From Smallanthus sonchifolius (taxonomy: Eukaryota > Streptophyta > Magnoliopsida > Asterales > Asteraceae): a stretch of 64,000 nucleotides of DNA. Location: assembly GCA_023525975.1 (NCBI GenBank), contig CM042020.1, forward strand, positions 114,933,207-114,997,206. Reading direction: 5' to 3'. This document shows positions 55,939-64,000 of this stretch, piece after piece. How positions within the stretch are numbered: the first letter of the stretch is position 1; each line of letters opens with the position of its first letter. The notes below the pieces were generated by a model that saw only the letters and a program-made list of their open reading frames with translations, did no database searches and was not told the DNA's origin. The translations under genes and the position numbers were made by a program.

Positions 55939-57060
55939 ATGGCAAGGAGAGGAAACGGAAGGCGTGTGGGGGCCATGCCGGTGGTCGTACCGGTGGTCAT
56001 AACGGTGGGCGCGGCAAGACCTGCGCGCCAAGATTACAGTGAAGAAGGAAGTGTTCACACTGAGCCAGAAGTTAGTATGCACGGGACTGAGCCGACTCAT
56101 GTCGAAGAACAACAATTCACTTTTGAACCGGAAGTGAGTGTGACTCTGGCACGCGAGTTCACTGAGTTGATGAAGGCTTCCTTGCAAGGACTGTTGGAAG
56201 AAGCGTTAAAGAAGGCTAGTGAGACGGATGGGTCTAACACGGCAGTTGGTACCCCGAACACTGAGGCATTTAACGCACCGCTTACCCGTGGTTGCGACTA
56301 TAAGTCCTTTAAGGCATGTGACCCGCCGGTCCTTTAAGGCATGTGACCCGCCATTCGTCTGAGCGAATGCCACTCAAACCAGGTTGTGAAGTTTGCTGCT
56401 AACTCCTTAAGGGAGGAAGCATCTCATTGGTGGGAGGGAGTGCGTTAAGCCAAGGGGGACGAGGCTGTCGACGCAATGATGTGGAATGATCTAAAAACTC
56501 TGGTAATCCAAAATTTTGTCCAAGGAATGATATCGAGAAGGTAGAAAGGGAATTTCTGGGGTTGAAGGCCGGGAGCATGACTCACCAGCACTACACTACC
56601 TGATTCAATGAACTGGCATGTATGGTGCCACATCTTGTCACGACTAAGGAGAGGAAGATTGCCTGCTACATTCAAGGGCTGCCGGACCAGGTCCGTACTT
56701 ATGTTAAGGCAAACGCCCCTACTACCTACGATTTGGTAGTAGAACTAAGTGGCATGGTGTTTGATGACCTGGAACTGAATGTCGTTGTTATTGACGAGCC
56801 TACGAAGAAACTGGGTTTTCCCGCTAAGCGATCGGTGGGAAGTTATTTGGGGCTTGGGACAAACAGGCCAGGGTAGGCGAGACGTCAGTCTGTGGAAAAT
56901 GTGGGGTAAGGCACGCGGGTGAATGTCAGCTAGGGTCAAATCTATGCTTTAAATGCGGCAAGACCGAACACTACTCCCGCGAATGCTCACAAGGCTTCAA
57001 ATGCTACAACTGTGGGGAGAGTGGTCATATGAGTCGGGAATGCACTAAGCCTAGGATGGG
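55939..57060 (+). pseudogene. Gyp-G gag with duplication and deletion
   Basis: ATG 55939 (MARRGNGRRVGAMPVV...) opens a frame to 56337. It ends at a short tandem duplication of AAGGCATGTGACCCGCC (about 56312-56353), after which about 30 codons of the Gag core are missing. The next pieces are RLSECHSNQVVKFAANSLRE (about 56357), FNELACMVPHLVT (56605-56640) and the frame 56622-56876. Three zinc knuckles follow (CGKCGVRHAGEC, CFKCGKTEHYSREC, CYNCGESGHMSREC); the second has Glu where Gly is usual before His. At least three frame breaks are visible. Confidence 0.88.
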
Positions 57061-59059
57061 TGAAGCCGGGAAGGGGAAAGGCCCGGAGAAGAAAGAAGAG
57101 AGGCACCGAGCAAAGACTCGTGCGTATGCACTGACGCAAGAACAAGCCAGGGTAAACCCCACTGTGGCGTCAGGTACGTTCATCCTCGACAACACTATTG
57201 TATATGTGTTATTTGATTCCGCCAGTAAAAGTTTTATATCTGCCACTTTTTGTAAACGGGTAAAATACTCAGTCAGTAAACTAGAAAGGGCCTTTAGTGT
57301 AGAAACAGCTGAGGGTAGAACTGCAAGGGTAACGGAAGTAGTTGACAATTCCACGATAAAAATAGAAGGCCATAGATTCCTCGTCAGGTTGTTTGTTATG
57401 GTTTTGGGTGGGTTCGATGTCGTGTTAGGTATGGATTGGCTAACTGCCAATGAAGCGCATATTATATGCAAACGAAAGATAATCCGACTCAAGGCTCCGG
57501 ACAGTAGCGAAATCGAGGTTTTTGGAGATCGTGACGCCCCGATGCCCAACGTCATTTCAATGATTAAGGCAACAGAATACTTGAGGCGCGGATGCGAGGC
57601 TTATCTGGTGTACGTGATTGACAAGTGTAAGGAAGTGAAGGAACTTGACGATGTACCCGTGGTGCGCGAGTACCCGGAGGTGTTTCCAGAGGATTTGCCT
57701 GGGATACCACCTGACAGAGAGATTGAGTTCCGAATCGACTTAGTACCAGATGCCCAGCCCATGGCTAAGGCTCCATATCGACTAGCACCGGTAGAGATGA
57801 AAGAACTAATGGCACAATTAGATGAATTACTTGAGAAAGGATTTATCCAACTGAGCATCTCACCTTGGGGTGCTCCGGTATTGTTTGTGAAGAAGAAAGA
57901 TGGTTCTATGAGAATGTGTATCGACTACAGGGAGTTGAACAAACGAACGGTGAAGAACAAGTACCCTTTACCAAGGATCGACGACCTGTTCGATCAATTA
58001 CAAGGCGCAAGTTGGTTCTCAAAAATCGACCATCGATCCGGGTACCATCAGTTGAAGGTGAGGGAAGAGGACATACCAAAAACCGCGTTTCGCACGCGAT
58101 ATGGACATTTCGAGTTCCGTGTGATGTCCTTCGGATTGACGAACGCCCCCGTGGCGTTCATGGATTTGATGAATAGGGTGTGTCGGCCGATGCTAGACCG
58201 ATCGGTAATTTTGTTCATCGATGATATCCTCATCTACTCCAAGAATAAGGGTGATCACGCATGTCACTTGAAGGAAGTGTTGGAAGCTCTAAAGATGGAG
58301 AAGTTGTATGCTAAGTTCTCCAAATGCGTGTTCTGGCATAGGGAAGTCCAATTCCTAGGTCATGTCATTAACCCGAACGACGTTATGGTTGACCCAACAA
58401 AGATAATGACGGTAAGGGATTGGGATATTCCTAAGACGCAAACTGAGATCCGCATTTTCTTGGGATTGGCAGGCTACTATCGGAGATTCATTCAGGATTT
58501 CTCGAAAATAGATTCGCCATTGACAAAGTTGACACGGAAGGAGGTAAAGTACGAATGGGGTTCGACCCAGGATGAGGCGTTTAAGGAATTGAAGAAGAAG
58601 CTAACTCAAGCTCCAGTCTTAGCCCTTCCTGAGGGCAATGAAGACTTGGTGGTATACTATGACGTTTCGGGTCAGGGGTTGGGGAGCGTGCTGATGCAAC
58701 GCGGAAGAGTGATCGCGTATGCGTCACGACAGTTGAAAGTTCACGAAGTCAATTATCCGACTCACTATTTGGAACTTGCTGCTGTCGTATTCGCATTGAA
58801 AATCTGGAGGCACTACCTTTACGGGGTGAAGTTCACTATTTACTCCGACTACAAAAGTTTGAAGTACTTCTTTGAACAAAGGGAGCTTAATTTGAGGCAG
58901 AGACGATGGTTGGAACTCCTGAAAGATTATGACTGTGAAATCATATACCATCCTGGAAAGGCAAATGTGGTGGCTGACTCTCTAAGCCGGAAGGATGTGC
59001 CTGCTCCTATTAAAGTGAAAGCTTGCCAGTTGGTGGTAACATCTGATGTGATGAGGTAA
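57061..59059 (+). pseudogene. Gyp-G protease, RT and RNase H (open frame, separated from gag)
   Basis: An uninterrupted frame of about 670 codons. The protease site reads VLFDSASKSFIS, lacking the Gly of D-S-G-A, so the enzyme is probably dead; DVVLGMDWL follows. RT is complete: YRLAPVEMKELMAQL, ISPWGAPVLFVKKKDG, CIDYRELNKRTVKNKYPLPR, IDHRSGYHQLKV (catalytic Asp kept, next residue Leu to His), YGHFEFRVMSFGLTNAPVAF and FIDDILIYSKN. RNase H runs VYYDVSGQGLGSVL, YSDYKSLKYFF and GKANVVADSLSRK; its first Asp site reads YYDVS where YSDAS is usual. It ends at a TAA (59057-59059) near the integrase border. As the only unbroken RT frame in the window it may mislead automatic annotation as a gene. Confidence 0.93.
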
Positions 59060-59878
59060 ATTGAAAAGGCTCAAGATGAGGCACTTAAAGAGGAAAACAT
59101 AAAAAAGGAAAGGATGGTTGGCCAACAGGACAAGTTGGAATATAACACCCTTGGTGTTAGGACACGTTTTGGATGGGTGTGGATACCTATGGGTGGCGAG
59201 CTTAGAACCAAAATCTTAGATGAGGCTCATAAGTCTCGTTACTCTATCCATCTCGGTACGAACAAAATGTACTAAGATCTGAAGAAGGAATACCGGTGGC
59301 CTGGGATGAAACATGAAGTGACGAAATACGTAAGCAAGTGCTTGACTTAAGGCTGAACACCAGAAACCGTATGGAAAGATACAACCACTTGATATACCGG
59401 AATGGAAGTGGGAACACATTACCATGGACTTCATAACCAAGCTACCTCGTACAGCTAAAGGTCATGAAACCATTTGGGTAATTGTGGACCTTTACCGAAG
59501 AGTGCTCATTTCCTACCTATTCGCGAGACGTTCTCGTCAGAAAGGTTAGCGGAAGTATTTATTAACGAAGTAGTAGCCCGGCATGGGATGCCTTTAACAA
59601 TTGTATCTGACCGGGACACACGATTCACATCGAGGTTCTGGAAAAGATTTCACGAAGCAATGGGCACGAGGCTTAATATCAGCACGGCATACCACCCGCA
59701 AACGGATGGTCAGTCCGAAAGGACCATTCAAACGTTGGAGGACATGCTCCATGCTTGTATTATAGACTTTGGGGGCAGTTGGGATAGTCACCTGCCATTA
59801 GCCGAATTCTCCTACAACAATAGTCATCACACGACGATAGGCATGCCGCGTATCGGTTGGAGTTGCCTGATGAGTTAA
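59060..59878 (+). pseudogene. Gyp-G integrase, internally deleted
   Basis: The zinc region starts AHKSRYSIHLG and KCLT but is cut by a deletion at about 59347 that removes the last two Cys. The core frame 59474-59878 has SIVSDRDTRFTSRFW-like TIVSDRDTRFTSRFW and GQSERTIQTLEDML, so second Asp and Glu are kept; the first Asp lies before a frame break (TMDFITKLP, about 59424). After NNSHHTTIGMP a deletion of several hundred bp fuses it to the chromodomain region. Confidence 0.88.
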
Positions 59879-60147
59879 TTGGGATCCATCCTACCTTCCA
59901 TGTATCACACTTGCGAAAGTGTTTGGCGGATGAATCAGCTCACGTACCACTTACTGACATCGAGGTTGACAACAGCCTTAACTACATCGAAGAACTCGTG
60001 GCCATCCTAGACAGGAAGGAGAAATGCTTGCGTAACAAAGTTATCCAATTTGTTAAAGTCCAATTGAAGCACCGAAAGGGGTCGAAGGCTACATGGGAAA
60101 TTGAGACGGAAATGAGGGATTTGTACCCTCAACTGTTTGATTTATGA
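59857..60147 (+). pseudogene. Gyp-G chromodomain end of pol
   Basis: The frame continues LELPDELIGIHPTFHVSHLRKCLADES and then a chromodomain-like end with VKVQLKHRKGSKATWEIETEM and LYPQLFDL. The aromatic residues of a chromodomain are partly kept (Trp in ATWE). Related chromodomains bind methylated histone H3 or are of the divergent group-II type; which applies here is not known. Confidence 0.8.
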
Positions 60148-60170
60148 TAGGTTTCGGGGACGAAACCTAT
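60147..60170 (+). other. pre-PPT hairpin of Gyp-G
   Basis: ATAGGTTTCG-GGGA-CGAAACCTAT, a perfect 10-bp stem directly after the pol stop and before the degenerate purine tract. Confidence 0.85.
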
Positions 60171-60187
60171 TGTAATATGGGTATACT

Positions 60188-62149
60188 TGTAACATCCCAA
60201 AAATAAAAAGACGAGTTATAATAATGGGATTAAACGCGAGACGAAAAGAATAAATGAACGAGGCATGACGGGTCGGGTCGGATGGGCCGGCAAACATAAG
60301 GGTGGCGATCAAGGGAGACGAGCCTCCCTATAAATAGCCAAAACCCTCCTCATTTCTCTCATTTTGCCATCCTAGAGAGAGAAAGTTGACGGATCGGTCC
60401 GAGAAGCTAGCATCTTGTTCCTACACTACTCGTGAGCAGAACCACCGATTTAGAAGCTCGAAAGAGGTAACAACTCGACCTAGAATTGAGTTTTTAGTTT
60501 TTATTGGGTTTCTCGGGTTTTTTTGGATAAAAGATGGCATTTTTACGTATGAAACTTGGGAATAAACATAGATCTAGCTTCTAGAGTGGAAATAAACGTT
60601 TTGAACGTAAAAAGTTCCAAACTTGATGAACCAATCGATCCAGATCTGAATCCATGCAAAAACACGATTTTTTGATGAAGTTCACGGTTTTGGGAAGTTC
60701 ACGGTTTGGAAAGTTCACGGTTTGTGAAGTTCACGGTTTGTGAAGATCACGGTTGAGTGAAGTTCACGGATGGTGAAGTTCACGGCTGATGAAGTTCACA
60801 GTTTGAATAGTTCATGGTTTGTGAAGTTCACAGCTGAGTGAAGTTCACGGCTGGTGAAGTTCACGGCTGGTGAAGTTCGCGGTTGGGTAAAGTATGCGGT
60901 TAGGGTGAAGTATGTGGTTAGGGTGAAGTATGCGGTTAGGGTAAAGTATGCGGTTTGGGTAAAGTGTGCGGTTTGAGCGAAGTTCTCGATATAACGGGAT
61001 GAAATGTAATGAGTTGTATGAGAAGCTAAGTCCAGGTTGTTCACGTACAGGTTAGAAGATCCTTTAGAGACCTTTGACCCTGTTTATTTCAGGTGTGTTT
61101 TAGAAGCCCTCTTTTAAATGTTTTCATAATGTTTTTGGGCTGGTGTGCATACGTAACGATGTGACCATTTTATAAAACGGTGTTTATGAACGATGTTTTG
61201 AAAGGAAAGGTTACGAAAGAAGTGTTTTTGAAATATTTTGCCAAAAGAAGTTTACGAATGAATGAATGATTTTTAATAAAACGTGTGAATGCTTTAACTG
61301 AAGTTTTGAAGTAATAGAAGTGAATGTTTACGAAAGTCACAAACGAGCGAATCTGCCATTATTCCTTAGGGAATGAAGGTTATGGGTATGGGAAGTATGT
61401 TATGGGCCTTTACCTTTTAGGGGCCTTTGTGGCTGGCCAACCGTTATACAACTGGGGTGATGACGGTCACCATGGGGATTACCGTGATCCTTGAAGTTGG
61501 TACGATTTACCTTGCGGGGTAATCGTGCTTGAAGTTAGGTACGACTACTCCACGGAGTATCGTGCTAGAAGTTTGGTACGTGTCATCCTTGTGATGCCAT
61601 ACTTGAAGTTTGGTATGGATGCCCTATGTGGTATCGTACTTGAAGTTTGGTATGGATGCCCTATGTGGTATCGTACTTGAAGTTTGGAATTGACGGTTAC
61701 GAGAAGGCGCAGATTCGATATGTTCGTTGACTTATGGGTTATGATGTGTTATGTTTTTGTTATTGCATTATTTTGCGTACGCTTTTATTAATGAAGTTAA
61801 ATGATATGTTTTTGGCAAATATTTGAAGTTAATGTTTTATGAAAAGCTAGAACTCACCAGCGTAGCTGACTTTTTAGTATGCACATTCAGGTTAAGGCAG
61901 GTTATGATGATGGACGGTGATGTTGGGCGGCTTGATGAGTTACCCGGGTGATATGAAGACTGGCATCCCGTTTTGAAGTTGGTTATGTTATGTTTATGTA
62001 ATAGACAATGTTACGCTTCTGCATGTTGAACGAGGTTATTTTATGTTTGAAACGAAATTTTCCGCTGCGTTATTTGATATTCAAGTTTAAGAACTGTTTG
62101 TGAATGAGTAAATCCAACAAGTGAGGCCTCCCGGGTTTGGGGCCTTACA
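60188..62149 (+). repeat. Gyp-G 3' LTR
   Basis: TATA box TATAAATA at 60329-60336, minisatellite at 60674-60990, donor-like box mutated to GGTGTGTTTTAG (about 61092), hairpin array at 61435-61690, partner box CTAGAACTCACC (61847-61858) intact, end TTACA. Confidence 0.93.
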
Positions 62150-62154
62150 CAGCT

Positions 62155-62228
62155 CCACCGCGACGGCCTGTACGCCCACCACATCTTCCTCCTCCACCTC
62201 GTCTAGTTCCTCCACGTCTATCAATTTC
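62155..62228 (-). pseudogene. Gyp-A gag, N-terminal RGG-rich part
   Basis: Minus strand, the continuation across Gyp-G of 53676. It encodes RRGGTRRGGGGRCGGRTGRR and joins GAGTNNEMD in frame through the CAGCT duplication. Where Gyp-G has its start ATG, Gyp-A has ATT (62223-62225 region), so the start codon is lost or lies elsewhere. Confidence 0.82.
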
Positions 62229-62468
62229 TAACTGTAAGATAGAGAACAAAGGGATTTAACTTCATCATGCTAGGGAATATGTAGAACACAATAAGTAAAG
62301 TAAGATGTAAATATACACTGGCCATCTGTAATTAATCGTTACATCACTTCTTGTTTTCTATTTATTCGCTTTCATGATTCAACTAAAGCCTCTATTATTA
62401 TCTTGACACTCTAAACAAGGAAAGAAACTTTACTTACTATACAATTCTGGTGCTTTGGCTTGAGTTCC
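62229..62468 (-). other. Gyp-A leader remnant; PBS missing
   Basis: Short untranslated leader. The expected PBS and the last ~65 bp of the 5' LTR are missing: the sequence passes from leader directly to an internal LTR point at 62469. Confidence 0.7.
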
Positions 62469-64000
62469 CCGTTACTAACATAAGACATTCATTAAAACAG
62501 CGGAAACGATTTAAAACATCAACATACGCAGCGGAAATACATAACATGTCTAAACATAACTTGTCTTCAACAACTGAAACATAAACATGAACATAGATGC
62601 TGATCTTCGGGTAACTCGTCTTGCCAAGCCATGCATCCATATCCATCCAAAGCCACCTACACTTAACTGGTATGCATACTAAAAATCAGCAACGCTGAGT
62701 GAGTTCTAACGTTTACTTTAAATCATTTGTATAAAAGCTTTATTATTACGTACATACTGCCCCTAAGGCAAAACTTTACATACTCTACTTTTCAAATCAG
62801 TTTAAAACATATAATTAACCGTCAATTCCTTTACAATATACTACCATCATGACTCTCGGCCATGAACCGACAAGTACCTGGTCAATACCCCCATGGCCAA
62901 CGGCCATGAACCGAAACTACCGCTTAACCGTCAATTCACTTGTCACAACTGTACCGCCCTCATGGCTTACACCATGAACCGACGAGTACCTGGTCAATGC
63001 CCTCATGGCTAGCACCATGAACCGACAATACCGCTATACGCTAAGGGGAGTTGCGTGGTTCTCCCGACCAACCGCCGTCACTCATACCAATTGTACTATC
63101 GTTAGCGAACCCAAAGGTTCTTACTAATGGATAAAACCCATATATGACATCTTGTACAAGTAACATCTGTCCCAAGGACCTTTACAGATGGTACACATTC
63201 CCGTAGGAAATATTTTCACTTTCTGTTCATAAAACTTTATCTGACATGTTCATAACTTTCACATATCTTATGCCTTTGTTTATGTATATATGAAAATATA
63301 GTAAATGCTTGCCATAAATATATATCTTGCTTTACTGAAAACATACTAGTACATATATTATGCCTTTGTCTATGTATATGAAAATATAGTAGACGCTTGC
63401 CAAAAATATATCTTACCTCACTTAAAAATAGCTTGAGTAAATATTATGCCTTTGTTTATGTATATATAAAATATAGTAAACGCTTTCCATAAATAGATAT
63501 TTACTCTCATCAAAACGTACATTTGCCTCTTTTAAACTTGTCACAAAAACATAACTTTCACTTTGTTTATTAATATAAATATGTAATAAAAACTATTCAC
63601 TAAGTATGCACACCACCCCTAAAGCAGGTAAAAAGGGGATTAGAACTCACCTGGTATCTTAGATGGAATGGTCTACCTGATCTCACACAATCTGAACAGT
63701 GATAACAGTTCGACACGTATCAGACTTAACTCGACACTAAACGGTTTCACCATTTCTGACTAGGCGAACTTAAGACAAGTTCGCCTCCCCTGGCCTAGCG
63801 AACTTATCAAGCGAACTTAATAACTTTGCTTAGACAACCTCAGCGAACTTGCCAAGCGAACTTGTTAAGTTCGCTTCCTCAAGGCCCGACGAACTTAGTA
63901 AGTTCGCCTACGGGCTTCATCTTCCTCAGCCGAACCCTAATCTGCATGCAAATGGCGGCTAAGGCTCAAACTCATCAAGACCCGAACTTTTTACGTTCAA
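62469..64000 (-). repeat. Gyp-A 5' LTR, partial (runs off the window)
   Basis: Aligns with about 17640-19150 of the 3' LTR. It has the partner box and hairpin (62688-62709), hairpin array (62843-63020), donor-like box (63639-63651) and a fuller palindromic array (63763-63915) than the 3' copy. Confidence 0.92.
63763..63915 (-). repeat. palindromic GCGAACTT minisatellite of Gyp-A
   Basis: Units such as GGCGAACTT-AAGAC-AAGTTCGCC and GCGAACTT-GTT-AAGTTCGC. The 3' LTR copy (18922-19040) has fewer and more decayed units. Confidence 0.88.

Larger units (their letters stand above)
53677..62149 (+). mobile_element. Gyp-G: Ty3/gypsy chromovirus (Tekay/Del-like), multiply deleted
   Basis: LTRs 53677-55603 (1927 bp) and 60188-62149 (1962 bp). 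CAGCT at 53672-53676 and 62150-62154 is the TSD, lying inside Gyp-A gag. The PBS and gag-pol order match Gyp-E. Protease-RT-RNase H is one long open frame, but gag, the integrase zinc region and the integrase C-terminus carry deletions. Confidence 0.95.
17574..64000 (-). mobile_element. Gyp-A: minus-strand gag-only Ty3/gypsy element hosting all later insertions
   Basis: Its 3' LTR is 17574-19558 and its 5' LTR starts at 62469 and leaves the window. The gag reads from about 62228 down to 19792 and is interrupted by Gyp-G (TSD CAGCT) and by the LARD (TSD CACTC). On removing both insertions the reading frame runs through each TSD without a break, proving the pieces belong together. No protease, RT, RNase H or integrase lies between gag and the 3' LTR. 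This is the layout called TR-GAG in the plant literature: LTRs plus gag only. Its own TSD cannot be seen. Confidence 0.88.

Noticed and set aside
57061..59059. Intact active pol gene
   Set aside because: The frame is open, but protease lacks the Gly of its active site, gag and integrase are deleted, and the frame is separated from gag.

Overview
The window is plant nuclear DNA from a repeat-rich, gene-poor region. Almost every base can be assigned to nested LTR retrotransposons with recognisable LTRs, primer-binding sites, 5-bp target-site duplications (TSDs), Ty1/copia and Ty3/gypsy proteins and AT-rich spacers. I infer a eudicot, perhaps a daisy-family (Asteraceae) species, because of the TGTAACATCCC...GGGGCCTTACA chromovirus LTRs and the antisense 'gypsy-type transposase' gene. 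This is family-level impression, not proof. No intact host gene was found.

Layout, left part. 1-246: end of a chromovirus LTR. 247-1190: unassigned. 1200-6916: a non-autonomous terminal-inverted-repeat DNA transposon (about 186-bp TIRs, 8-9 bp TSD), split by a Ty1/copia element (1593-6192, TSD CACGT) with unusual TATA...TATA LTR ends. 6926-7631: unassigned, with a GAT microsatellite. 7632-15717: a Tat-like Ty3/gypsy element (TSD CTAAC) that kept gag, protease and a scrap of RNase H, lost RT and integrase, and carries a long antisense gene. 15723-17573: fragments of other elements.

Layout, right part. 17574 to the window end is one nested stack. Its base is Gyp-A, a minus-strand gag-only Ty3/gypsy element (3' LTR 17574-19558; 5' LTR 62469 to beyond 64000). 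Its gag is cut by two insertions. The first is a LARD-like giant (20022-52725, TSD CACTC) with 4.1-kb LTRs and a non-coding interior. The second is Gyp-G (53677-62149, TSD CAGCT), a chromovirus with broken gag-pol. The LARD 5' LTR is itself split by Gyp-B (20727-25494, minus, gag-only, TSD AACAC), solo LTR-C (25858-29657) and solo LTR-D (31189-42118, TSD CGTGA). LTR-D is split by the chromovirus Gyp-E (32862-41742, TSD GTATA). The LARD interior holds solo LTR-F (46621-48306, TSD GTCAA). Every protein gene is broken, so nothing here appears able to move by itself now.

Main discovery candidate. LTRs that otherwise share little sequence share one architecture. A splice-donor-like box (GGTGAGTTCTA or variants) is matched by a complementary box 450-930 nt downstream, and the base changes between families are compensatory. 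A small covarying hairpin follows the second box, an array of hairpins lies between the boxes, and a family-specific palindromic minisatellite lies before the first box (in Gyp-B, whose LTR lacks the boxes, it lies upstream of the TATA box instead). A further covarying hairpin sits between the pol stop and the polypurine tract. This looks like a structured RNA (or cruciform DNA) domain kept by selection while its primary sequence changed.
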